Source: Myxococcales bacterium (GTDB lineage Bacteria; Myxococcota_A; Polyangia; Polyangiales; GCA-016699535). Taken from it: a stretch of 64,000 bases of DNA. The position numbers and the translations under genes were made by a program. The DNA lies in NCBI GenBank assembly GCA_016699535.1, contig CP064980.1, forward strand, positions 1,558,001 to 1,622,000, written 5' to 3'. The notes beneath the pieces are model-generated. The model was not told the origin of the DNA, did not search any database, and saw only the letters and a list, made by a program, of their open reading frames with translations. Each line of letters starts with the position of its first letter. Positions within the stretch are counted from its first letter, which is position 1. Of this stretch, positions 1-7,644 are shown piece by piece.

Positions 1-1833
1 TTCACCAACAACTTTTTGTTATCAGGCGATCAGCATGACTACGTAGGTGGTGTGCTTTCCTTTAGCTGGACCCCTCTTAGTTTTCTCGAACTGTTCGGTG
101 CCGTTCTTGGCTACAGTAATTCCAATCCCTTGGAAGACCCTTCTTTGTTTCAAGTTGTTGGCGACACTCATCTTGGTGTTAAGGCTTTCTATCATCTTAA
201 TCCATGGCTTAGTGTTGGCGGTGATGCGCGCGCGATTTTGCTTAACAGTGTAGGCGATGTTGGGCTTTCGCTTGAAAGTACCAGCATGCAACTGGGAGCC
301 AATCTATCTGCAGATTTTCGTGGACTAAGAACACCTATTCCCTTGATTTCGCGCTTAAACCTTCGCTATTTTTGGGACAATTCAAGCGAGCTTATTAGTG
401 ACGTTGAACGCGCGCGCTACAATGCTCTGCCGGATCCGGCTGCTAGTCCTACAAACGAGTATCGGCATTTGATTTCTCGTGTTGAACGTTTTGCATTGAA
501 CATCAATCGCGTTGATCGACTCGATATATCGCTTGGTGCCGAAGCCCCTTTGAAAATCGCGGAAGATTTTTATATCAATCCCATTGCTGAATGGCAGCTC
601 GGTATCCCGATCAACCGTCAAAACTACAATTGCTTGTTTGTGGCGCGGACTGCCGACAGCAATGAACCCATCGGGGAAGAAGACGGCTGTCTTCAGAAAA
701 GCGGTTTCAAGGCCTTTCCGATGGTCCTGACTTTAGGCATGCGTCTGTTGCCACCAGTTCGTGGTTTGGCTGCGATGGCTGCGGTTGATATTGGACTGCA
801 AGGTGCTTCCGAATTTGTTCGCGAGCTTGTTCCTGTAGCTCCGTATAAAGTGCTTCTATCGCTTTCCTATGCTTATGACACTGTCCAACCTGCATCAAAG
901 GCCGTTGAGCAGCAGGCTGAGGTCATCAAACGACCCATGCCAACTGGGAATATTCACGGGCAAGTGCTTGAAGCTGGGACAGGAAGGGCGATCGCAAACG
1001 CGACCATTCGCTTTTTGGACAAAGGCCTCAATCCCCTCCTGAGTGAGGCCGACGGTACATTCTTGTCTTATGATTTTGATGGCGGCGAACAGATTAGCAT
1101 ACAGGTTGGAGCGGAAGGCTACAGCAATGGCACTTGTGCTACTACGATTCCCGTTCAAGGTGGCATGAGTGATTTGCTTTGTGAGCTAGTGGCGGAGCAG
1201 ATCAAGCCAGAGCTTTCAGGGCAAATCAAAGATGAAAAGCAAGTGCCAATTAGTAGAGCAAAAATAGATCTAACTGGCCCTGTGACTCAATCGGCGCAAA
1301 GCACCGATTCTGGAGCCTTTAGTTTTGCAGATCTTGAACCGGGTGAATATCTACTTCGAGTTGAGGCTCCTGGATATCTGATTAAGCAGGAGCGCATCAC
1401 CGTCAAAGCGGAAGAGATGCCTTCGATCGAGCTTGTATTGGTCGCTGAGCCAAAACGCTCCTTGGTACAGATGACTGGCAAGCAGCTCAAGTTGCTACGC
1501 CAGGTTCATTTTGATTCGGGGAGCACAAACATTGCTCTCGATAGCACGGCACTTATGGAGCAGCTGGCTGATATGCTTTTGCGACATCCCGAGATCAAGC
1601 GTGTTGAGATTCAAGGTCACACCGACAACGTTGGTGGGGCCGAGCTGAACAAGCGTCTTTCTCAGGAACGCGCTGATGCCGTTAGGCAATGGCTTATAGC
1701 TGAAGGCGGTATTGATCCTTCGCGGCTTGAAGCTAAAGGTTACGGTATGGAGCGGCCCTTGCTTCCAAATATCACCCGTCAAAACCGAGCCCGAAACCGA
1801 CGCGTCCAGTTCAACATCCTCGAACGCGAATAA
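1..1833 (+). CDS. OmpA-family outer-membrane protein, 5' end outside window
   Basis: The frame is open to the first base, so the N-terminus is missing and the TTG at 16 is probably not the start. The first ~290 visible residues look like membrane beta-strand sequence, alternating hydrophobic and polar. Two carboxypeptidase-regulatory-like beta-sandwich repeats follow at roughly residues 310-390 and 400-475, with motifs such as GNIHGQVLEAGTGRAI and LSGQIKDEKQVPI. The last ~110 residues are an OmpA-type peptidoglycan-binding domain: VHFDSGS, then EIQGHTDNVGG, then RLSQERADAVRQWL, ending in NRRVQF. The likely role is a porin-like outer-membrane protein anchored to peptidoglycan. A hairpin element (1857-1988) lies 23 bp after the stop. 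The OmpA domain is certain; the barrel is inferred. Confidence 0.9.
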   Translation, partial: FTNNFLLSGDQHDYVGGVLSFSWTPLSFLELFGAVLGYSNSNPLEDPSLFQVVGDTHLGVKAFYHLNPWLSVGGDARAILLNSVGDVGLSLESTSMQLGANLSADFRGLRTPIPLISRLNLRYFWDNSSELISDVERARYNALPDPAASPTNEYRHLISRVERFALNINRVDRLDISLGAEAPLKIAEDFYINPIAEWQLGIPINRQNYNCLFVARTADSNEPIGEEDGCLQKSGFKAFPMVLTLGMRLLPPVRGLAAMAAVDIGLQGASEFVRELVPVAPYKVLLSLSYAYDTVQPASKAVEQQAEVIKRPMPTGNIHGQVLEAGTGRAIANATIRFLDKGLNPLLSEADGTFLSYDFDGGEQISIQVGAEGYSNGTCATTIPVQGGMSDLLCELVAEQIKPELSGQIKDEKQVPISRAKIDLTGPVTQSAQSTDSGAFSFADLEPGEYLLRVEAPGYLIKQERITVKAEEMPSIELVLVAEPKRSLVQMTGKQLKLLRQVHFDSGSTNIALDSTALMEQLADMLLRHPEIKRVEIQGHTDNVGGAELNKRLSQERADAVRQWLIAEGGIDPSRLEAKGYGMERPLLPNITRQNRARNRRVQFNILERE

Positions 1834-1856
1834 AATAGAAATAGCTTGATAGCTGG

Positions 1857-1988
1857 TGCAAGGATGGCCGGGGCTACGCCAGAGCCCTCAAGACCAGCAA
1901 CTGCGGATGCCTTTCGCCCGATTTTCTCCCCTTTGATCTTTTGTGCGCCACATGCAGACGCTCTGGCGTAGCTCCGGTCATCCTTGCA
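1857..1988 (+). repeat. Hairpin element H1-A1 (variable arms, conserved core)
   Basis: Arms at 1857-1884 and 1961-1988 are complementary at 26 of 28 positions. The two exceptions (1867 and 1873 on the left) would be G.U pairs if the + strand were transcribed. The 76-nt core starts CCCTCAAGACCAGCAACTGC and ends TGCGCCACATGCAGACG. These core ends are shared with five other elements in the window, while the arms are not. It pairs with the inverted element at 2201-2334. Function unknown. Confidence 0.85.
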
Positions 1989-1989
1989 C

Positions 1990-2095
1990 ACAAGACTACT
2001 GGCTCCGCTCCAGGCGTCCAGTCTGAAGGCTGGAGATTTCGGCTTACTTCATAGCACCACATGCAGGCGCTGTGACACAGCACCGACCTACCTCG
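1990..2095 (+). repeat. Degenerate fragment of an H1 element
   Basis: GCACCACATGCAGGCG at 2054-2069 matches the 3' core of the H1 family at 14 of 16 positions. CAAGACTACTGG near 1991 resembles the 5' core. No complementary arm is visible, so this looks like a decayed or rearranged copy between the two intact elements of this locus. A short palindrome, GCTGTGACACAGC, lies at 2068-2080. Confidence 0.4.
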
Positions 2096-2200
2096 CACAG
2101 AAGACTGCTTGCTTTGCTTTCGATACTCAGCGGTGTAGCTGTTCTTTGAATGGCTAATTGATAGGCGCTCGCTTAGCTAAGAGAGGGACAGCAGTGATAA

Positions 2201-2334
2201 GCCTCCCACGAGGGGTTTTGCTCCGGAGCGTCTGCACGTGGCGCTTATAGCTTCATTGCGGGAAAAATTGAAGGCATAGTCCTTCCGCAGTTTGTGGTCT
2301 TGAAGGCTCCGGAGCAAAACCCCTCGTGGGAGGC
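2201..2334 (-). repeat. Hairpin element H1-A2 (perfect 28-bp arms)
   Basis: Arms 2201-2228 and 2307-2334 are perfect reverse complements over 28 bp. Read on the minus strand, the 78-nt core begins CCTTCAAGACCAC and ends GCGCCACGTGCAGACG, the family signature. It is inverted relative to 1857-1988 and starts 28 bp after the lipoprotein stop. The two elements therefore sit between convergent genes. There is no U-run, so it is not a standard intrinsic terminator. Confidence 0.87.
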
Positions 2335-2362
2335 CTCAAGCTGTGTAATTGACTAGAGCTTT

Positions 2363-3130
2363 CTATTCGGTTGCGAGGGTGAGGGTTGCTGTGGCGGTGT
2401 TTAATTGGTAGCTGCGCTTGCCATCTAGAACGATGCTTGCGTTGCCATCACTTTGGAAAGTGATCACGGCCATAACGTTAAACTCGGCCTCAACATCACT
2501 AAACGCGTTAGAACGCGTGCGCTCTGCCCGAATATCGAATGTAGCCGTGCCATCAACAAACAAGCCACTACTACGCTCGTAGCTCACGTTCTCGTAGGTT
2601 GCGAGATAATCGAAAATAAAGGTACGGGTAGTCTGCAAAAAGAGACCCGTAAAGCTGCTTTCAAGATAAAAACTTCCTTCTCCGTTAAATAACACCGTAT
2701 CGCCCTGCAAATTAGAGAGTGTCCAATTGCCATCACGTGATACGGTGGCATCGTAACGTTCGGTGTTGATGTTTCCATCCCAATTGACGCTAATTTCCGC
2801 GAAGTCAGTGATTTCAGCATCGCAGATGTCGAGAAGATTGCCTTGAAAGTCTGTGCAATGCACTTCGTAGCTGTAATTTAAACTTCCACGTGTACCCGCG
2901 GAGCTGCCTTGAAGATTAGCAGTGCTTAGCCCTTCGGGGGTTTCACCATCGCTAAGAAGCACCGCATCTTGCATCGACTCGGTGTCGCTGCCCTGATCTC
3001 CAGCAACAATAGCTGCTACGCCAGCTGCAATATCATCGTAGTCATCCGAGGTTGGCTCCTCGCTCGTCTTACAGCTTGCGTAGAACAGTCCCATTGAAAG
3101 CGCTGCAATTATCGATAGTCTAAGTTTCAT
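2363..3130 (-). CDS. Secreted lipoprotein of unknown function
   Basis: About 255 residues. The N-terminus MKLRLSIIAALSMG with YASC fits a type II lipoprotein signal with the cysteine near residue 20. An acidic linker rich in E, D, S and T follows. The rest is beta-rich with no recognised domain (repeated short strands such as ISVNWDGNINTERYDATV and WTLSNLQGDTVLFNGEGSF). The start at 3130 is preferred over the ATG at 3136 because AGGAG lies 7 nt upstream of it and overlaps the earlier ATG. It overlaps the end of the matrixin-like gene by 11 bp, so the two are probably co-transcribed. Confidence 0.75.
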   Translation of the reverse strand: MKLRLSIIAALSMGLFYASCKTSEEPTSDDYDDIAAGVAAIVAGDQGSDTESMQDAVLLSDGETPEGLSTANLQGSSAGTRGSLNYSYEVHCTDFQGNLLDICDAEITDFAEISVNWDGNINTERYDATVSRDGNWTLSNLQGDTVLFNGEGSFYLESSFTGLFLQTTRTFIFDYLATYENVSYERSSGLFVDGTATFDIRAERTRSNAFSDVEAEFNVMAVITFQSDGNASIVLDGKRSYQLNTATATLTLATE

Positions 3131-4221
3131 AAGCATCTCCTTTTTTGTAGTGTGAGTGCGGAATTGCTGCTTTGCAACTCTTGGCTAGCCGTTTTTTACG
3201 GGTGAACAAAAGAGCCAGGAACATACCCCACAGAATAAAATAGTTTTGCGGGAAAGTAGAGGTGGAGCAAGCGCATCCCTCCGAGCTGCCTCCGCAGTTG
3301 AGGTTTTGGCCTCCGTAGGGCGTAAAATCACAGCTTCCGACAAGTGTTTCTGCTGGATATATGGCTTGGAGGCCAGCAATATCGTCTTCTTTTAGCACGC
3401 GTTTGCACACTTCGCCTGCGGGTGATTTTGCCCACATCGTCGCTAAGCTTTCATCGTCCGGATCACTTGGGTCCAGAGCGGGATGATCCAATCCAAAGAA
3501 ATGGCCTGCCTCGTGGGTGAGTACGTTTTTTAAATCGACAACTTGTCGGCCCTGTGAGTCTTTTTCGCCAACGCAGCCTCCTTGTGTGCAACTAAGTTGG
3601 CAGTCGATGTACGGACCACGTAGCTCGTTAATCTCAATGTCCGCATCCAAAATCACTCCCGTTTGATCGTTGTGCCATGCAGTGGTGACCGCAAAGGCTG
3701 ACGGATCATAGGGAATAAATGCCGTCAATTGAATAGCCACGCTCAGGCCAGTCGTTTGCAAAAACAATGGTATTCATATTGCCACCACTGCTGTTAAACT
3801 CTGCGAGGTCACAGTTTGAAGCTTGATCAAGCAATTTGACCTCAATACCGGCACCCACGCTAGCTGCCTCCCAAACAGCAAAGGAATCGTTGACGATGCG
3901 CATGACCTCTGCCGCGCTCAACTGAATATCGTCTCGCGGTAAGTCGCTCAGGCCCGAGACTTCAATGGCGACTTCGGAGCATCTTCGCTGCCAACGCAAA
4001 GGTTGTCCTTGGTTGCTGCATTCGGTTGGAATAACGCTTGCGCTCACGTTTCCCACCGTAGTCATCTGACACCATGCGGCGGCATTCTGGGCGGTACAAA
4101 GAAGCCATCCTACTAGAGCTAAAGTTCCAATCTGTCTTATCGGGTTTCTAAGCACGGTAAGGCGTACTCTGCCACAGTTTGTGGGCAAGCTGGGCGGAAA
4201 AACGGAAGCAACGCTTTTCAA
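3120..4221 (-). CDS. Matrixin-like zinc metalloprotease, frameshifted
   Basis: Two overlapping frames give one protein of about 366 residues. The upstream frame (4221 to about 3730) has a signal-like hydrophobic stretch (LALVGWLLCTAQNAAAWC) and a prodomain-like region ending NTIVFANDWPERGY. The downstream frame carries the metzincin zinc site HEAGHFFGLDH. Its C-terminus has a cysteine/serine-rich segment, a hydrophobic helix (FILWGMFLALLF) and basic residues, resembling a sorting or anchoring tail (inferred). One extra base near 3728-3735 joins the frames; removing one T from TT restores a family-like sequence. The start is TTG at 4221, overlapping the previous stop (TTGA). Likely a secreted or surface protease; error or real frameshift is undecided. 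Confidence 0.75.
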
Positions 4222-4799
4222 CGGTTTGAAGAGATATAGCTCTGCACTCGTCCCATGAATTGGTCTAAGGCTACGGGTTTAACGAGCGCTCGTTTGCTGT
4301 GAGTGAATTTTCCGCGGCCATTATTTTTAAGCGTGTTTACGGATGCTGAAGGAAGTACCGAGCGTTTGCCGTGTTTGTCTTTGCGAATACGCATCGCGCC
4401 TTGCGACATGCCGACGGTACTGAGCAATATACCGGGCGCGTCTTGGCGTGCCGTACTTCGTGCAAAAAGCAGATACTCTTCTCCAAGTATAAAACTCGTT
4501 GTGCCAGCCACATGCATACCGATGCCATCGATAACGCCACCGGGTTGAATGACGGTCACGATTTCGCGCGGTTTGCAACTGCCTTTGTGGCTTTCGTGAA
4601 TCTGCAAAGTGGTTTCGGTCAAGGGTCGTCCATTATCGCTCCGCAAAAAGCGTTGGCTAACAACCCTCGCAATGACGATTTCGTTTGAGCTCCCGACCAG
4701 TTCTTGTAAATCAAGAGAAATTACGGTTGTGGCGGAGGCCTCGATGGGCGCTATGCCCGCAAGCAGAAGAACAAGTGCTAAGTGATATTTAAAGCTCAT
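4218..4799 (-). CDS. Secreted protein of unknown function
   Basis: About 193 residues from the ATG at 4799, which overlaps the stop of the MauE-like gene as ATGA. That coupling is why this start is chosen over the upstream 4844. The N-terminus MSFKYHLALVLLLAGIAPIEASA is a clear Sec signal with AXA cleavage. The mature part has strand-rich sequence (NEIVIARVVSQRFL, REIVTVIQPGGVIDGIGMHV, FILGEEYLLFA), similar in feel to small beta-barrel domains found next to matrixins in delta-proteobacteria. No catalytic motif seen. It is translationally coupled to the matrixin gene and so may assist it (inferred). Confidence 0.7.
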   Translation of the reverse strand: MSFKYHLALVLLLAGIAPIEASATTVISLDLQELVGSSNEIVIARVVSQRFLRSDNGRPLTETTLQIHESHKGSCKPREIVTVIQPGGVIDGIGMHVAGTTSFILGEEYLLFARSTARQDAPGILLSTVGMSQGAMRIRKDKHGKRSVLPSASVNTLKNNGRGKFTHSKRALVKPVALDQFMGRVQSYISSNR

Positions 4800-5239
4800 G
4801 TTTGAAGTTTGGGGCGCCTTCGCAACTCGGTCAAGCGCCGCCAAGCACTGTTTGGATACTTTAAAACCAGAATGGCACAGGCCATAAGCGTGAAATTGCG
4901 CAAAAAATTCAGCCAGCTGATGGTCGAAGCGGGCTCATTCCCGAAACAGCCACAACTTAGATCGATGCCGCGAAAGACGGCTTGCGCCATCGCTACCTGA
5001 AACAACGCAAGGAGCATCAGACACAGAAGCGCAGCGCCACGAAGATAAAAACCCAAGAACAAAGCAAGCGCGAGCACGGCTTCTGCACTTGGCAGTAAGC
5101 GCGCGGCGATGGCAATGCTGGCTTGGGGTGCGAGTGGGTAATTCGAGATGCTTTCAGCAAAGCCTTGAGGATCGAGCAATTTGGGCCATGCCGCAGCTAT
5201 AAACACGATAGCAAGGACTAAGCGAGCGCTAAGGCCCAT
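4796..5239 (-). CDS. MauE/DoxX-like integral membrane protein
   Basis: 147 residues with four predicted membrane helices. The pattern FIAAAWPKLLDPQGFAESI after helix 1 and LSCGCFGNEPA before the last helix fits the MauE/DoxX superfamily. The CGCFG motif is typical of members thought to help disulphide or electron transfer in the envelope. It lies 57 bp after the secreted rhodanese gene, which also has paired cysteines, so the two may form a periplasmic thiol-handling pair (inferred). Its stop overlaps the next start (ATGA). Confidence 0.8.
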   Translation of the reverse strand: MGLSARLVLAIVFIAAAWPKLLDPQGFAESISNYPLAPQASIAIAARLLPSAEAVLALALFLGFYLRGAALLCLMLLALFQVAMAQAVFRGIDLSCGCFGNEPASTISWLNFLRNFTLMACAILVLKYPNSAWRRLTELRRRPKLQT

Positions 5240-5296
5240 GACAAAAGCGGCTTCTTTTTCTTTAAAAATGACAAATTTGGCAATTTCAAACCCCGT

Positions 5297-5797
5297 TTAC
5301 TGACAATCTTGGCATGCTCCGGCCTCTGCCGGATAAGCGGCTTGCATCCATGCTGGCATGCCTCCTTCTAATACACGCACACGCATAAAGCCTTCACTCC
5401 ACAGCAGTGCGGCAAGCCGGGTTGACGCAGCACAGCTCCCTTGCGTGTCGCAGTAGACAATCATGTCTTGGTTAGGGTCAAGCTTGGTTAATCGATTGCG
5501 ATTCAGGGTACCGTTTTCAATAGGTAGATGAAAAGCGCCGGCAATGTGGCCGGCTTGGAAGGCTTCTTTGCTTCGTGCGTCGATGAAGCGGACCTCGCTT
5601 CGATCAAAAGCTGTTTTTGCTTCGGCGAGGCTTGCCCATTGAATCTTTGGCTCCGAAGGTACAGGTCCGGTGCACACGGCATCTTCTTGTCCAGAAGCAG
5701 CCTCTGGAAAGCCCCAAATTACGCCGACAGCAACACCACACGCGCAAGCGATGAGGCTAAGTTTAAACGCTTCAATCCAAGTCGTCATACAGGGCAT
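5297..5797 (-). CDS. Exported rhodanese-domain protein
   Basis: 166 residues. An N-terminal hydrophobic helix (SLIACACGVAVGVIWGF) acts as signal or anchor. A single rhodanese domain follows: RFIDARSKEAFQAGHIAGA, then the active loop CDTQGSCAAS with the catalytic cysteine, then GGMPAWMQA. The tail GACQDCQ adds a CxxC pair. Rhodaneses carry sulphur as a persulphide on the loop cysteine; the substrate is unknown. An alternative start is the ATG at 5788. It heads a reverse-strand run with the MauE-like gene. Confidence 0.85.
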   Translation of the reverse strand: MPCMTTWIEAFKLSLIACACGVAVGVIWGFPEAASGQEDAVCTGPVPSEPKIQWASLAEAKTAFDRSEVRFIDARSKEAFQAGHIAGAFHLPIENGTLNRNRLTKLDPNQDMIVYCDTQGSCAASTRLAALLWSEGFMRVRVLEGGMPAWMQAAYPAEAGACQDCQ

Positions 5798-5921
5798 GAT
5801 AGCCTAGAAGCCATCTCATAAATACCTCAAGTCGCCTTTCGATTGACAAAACGCCATCCGAGCCCACGCTCCTCAGTTAGCAAAATGTATACGAACACGG
5901 GGACAAAGCTAGGAGACAATT

Positions 5922-6090
5922 CTTTTTTCGAGGTTTTCGTAGATTCTCCGCAGGTCTAGGGCCCCCGCAGTTCGCATTTTGTTCAAAGGCCGCTTGCGGC
6001 GCTGTGAACGCGCCCAATCGGACGTAACTCCGCCCTAGACACTCTCAGGGGCGAGGACGTAAGCCGAAGCTACGGAAAGCTCGGAAAAAG
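5922..6090 (+). repeat. Hairpin element H2, single copy with nested stem-loops
   Basis: The left arm at 5922-5948 pairs imperfectly (about 22 of 27) with the right arm at 6059-6090. The right arm matches the reverse complement of the arm in the 222-bp tandem repeat near 62471-62503 at about 29 of 32 positions (shared GTAAGCCGAAGCTACG). Inside lie a perfect 9-bp stem (5954-5962 with 6032-6040), an inner 5-bp stem (5981-5985 with 6005-6009) and GCCGC/GCGGC. The interior is unlike that of the other copies. It ends just before the MATE gene. Confidence 0.65.
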
Positions 6091-6207
6091 TCCTTGCAGG
6101 CATCATGGACTGACTGGTTTGCTTGCATCTTCTGTCGCTCTTGTGTGATCGTGCCTCGTTGTTTTCCGATCGAGGTAGTTATACCTCTGTCATTGGCGGG
6201 AGTTTTT

Positions 6208-7551
6208 TTGCATTTTTCTTCTCTGCTGGTTCCTCCACAACGTCGTGAGCGCATCGTCCGGTTGGCGTTTCCTATTATAGGCGGGATGCTTTCTCAGAAT
6301 GCGTTAAACCTGGTCGATACAGCCATGGTGGGACGTTTGGGCCCAAGCGCCTTAGCCGCAGTGGGTCTCGGAGGCATCTCTAATTTTGTGCTCTCGGCCA
6401 TTATTCTTGGTCTTGGCACGGGTGTACAGGCAACCGCTGCACGCCGGCTCGGCGAGCAGCGCGACAGTGAAACAGCAATTGCGCTCAACGGTGGATTGCT
6501 GCTTGCGCTTTCTCTTGCACTGCCCTGGTCTTTGTTTTTGTACTGGCGTGCGCCCGACATCTTTGCTTTTCTTATTTCCGATCACAAGGTTTTAGACCAA
6601 GGTGTTCCTTATTTGCGCATGCGCATGATTGCCATGCTGGCGATGGGTATGAACGCTTCGTTTCGTGGCTATTGGAATGCAACCAATCGCTCGGGGCTGT
6701 ATATGCGCACGCTGATAGTGATGCACCTCACCAATGTTTTTCTAAATTGGATCTTTATTTTTGGTAAGTTTGGCATGCCGGCTATGGGCGTTACGGGTGC
6801 CGGTCTCAGTTCCGCCATCGCGACCTATCTTGGGACTTTGCTCTATTTCTTTTTGGGGTGGAGTTGTGCTCGGGAAAACGGTTTTCTGTCCGGGCTCCCA
6901 ACCCGACGCGAGCTAAAAAAGCTTTTTTTGCTTTCTTTGCCAGCGTGTTTGCAACAGTTTTTCTTTGCAGCAGGGATGACTGCCTTTATGTGGATGGTGG
7001 GCCGGATGAGCACCGATGCGGTCGCGATAACTCATGTGGTTGTTAATCTCATGTTGGTTGGGGTGCTACCTTCGTTGGGATTTGGTATGGCCTCGGCATC
7101 CTTGGTCGGACAGGCCATGGGGCGTGCGGATAACGCGGATGCAAAACGATGGGCCTGGGATGTTGCCAAAATAGGTTGCGTTGTCGTGGCGTGTATTGCC
7201 CTTCCAGCGTTGATTGCGCCAAAGTTAATTCTTTCCGTTTTCCTTAAAGATCCGCGATTGCTGGCTTTGGCCGTATGGCCACTGCGGATTGTCGCTGTGA
7301 GCTTGGCGTTTGATACCTTCGGTACGGTTTTTATGCATTCGATGCTGGGCGCAGGCGATACCTCGACGGTGATGAAAGTCTCGTTTTCCTTGCAATGGAT
7401 TCTTTTTCTTCCGCTGGTGTATTTGGTAGGCCCCGTATTGGGTTGGGGTCTTGTTGCGGTTTGGGGCGCGCAAGGGGCGTATCGCGTGCTTCAGTCCGGC
7501 GTTTTTCTATCACTATGGCAGCGTGGTGGCTGGCAAGTTGCAAAGGTGTAA
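6208..7551 (+). CDS. MATE-family multidrug/sodium antiporter
   Basis: About 448 residues with 12 hydrophobic segments. The opening RIVRLAFPIIGGMLSQN then NLVDTAMVGRLGPSALAAVG is the MatE signature, and a second half-repeat begins near LPACLQQFFFAAGM. Expected to export organic cations or drugs using H+ or Na+. The frame is open back to a TTG at 6094, but the N-terminal extension is Cys-rich and unlike the family. TTG 6208 has GGGAG 5 nt upstream and gives a normal family length. It stands alone behind the H2 hairpin element. Confidence 0.85.
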   Translation: MHFSSLLVPPQRRERIVRLAFPIIGGMLSQNALNLVDTAMVGRLGPSALAAVGLGGISNFVLSAIILGLGTGVQATAARRLGEQRDSETAIALNGGLLLALSLALPWSLFLYWRAPDIFAFLISDHKVLDQGVPYLRMRMIAMLAMGMNASFRGYWNATNRSGLYMRTLIVMHLTNVFLNWIFIFGKFGMPAMGVTGAGLSSAIATYLGTLLYFFLGWSCARENGFLSGLPTRRELKKLFLLSLPACLQQFFFAAGMTAFMWMVGRMSTDAVAITHVVVNLMLVGVLPSLGFGMASASLVGQAMGRADNADAKRWAWDVAKIGCVVVACIALPALIAPKLILSVFLKDPRLLALAVWPLRIVAVSLAFDTFGTVFMHSMLGAGDTSTVMKVSFSLQWILFLPLVYLVGPVLGWGLVAVWGAQGAYRVLQSGVFLSLWQRGGWQVAKV

Positions 7552-7644
7552 GCATTCATCGCACCTGCTTCGATCCACGGAATACTAGACAATAGAGTCG
7601 TTTCCGCGCTCTAATTGACGCTGTCTTGTGTGGAGAAGAGGCCT

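Noticed and set aside
1779..2098. Reverse-strand frames of 70-74 codons
   Set aside because: They run through the H1 hairpin and the end of the OmpA gene, with no start context.
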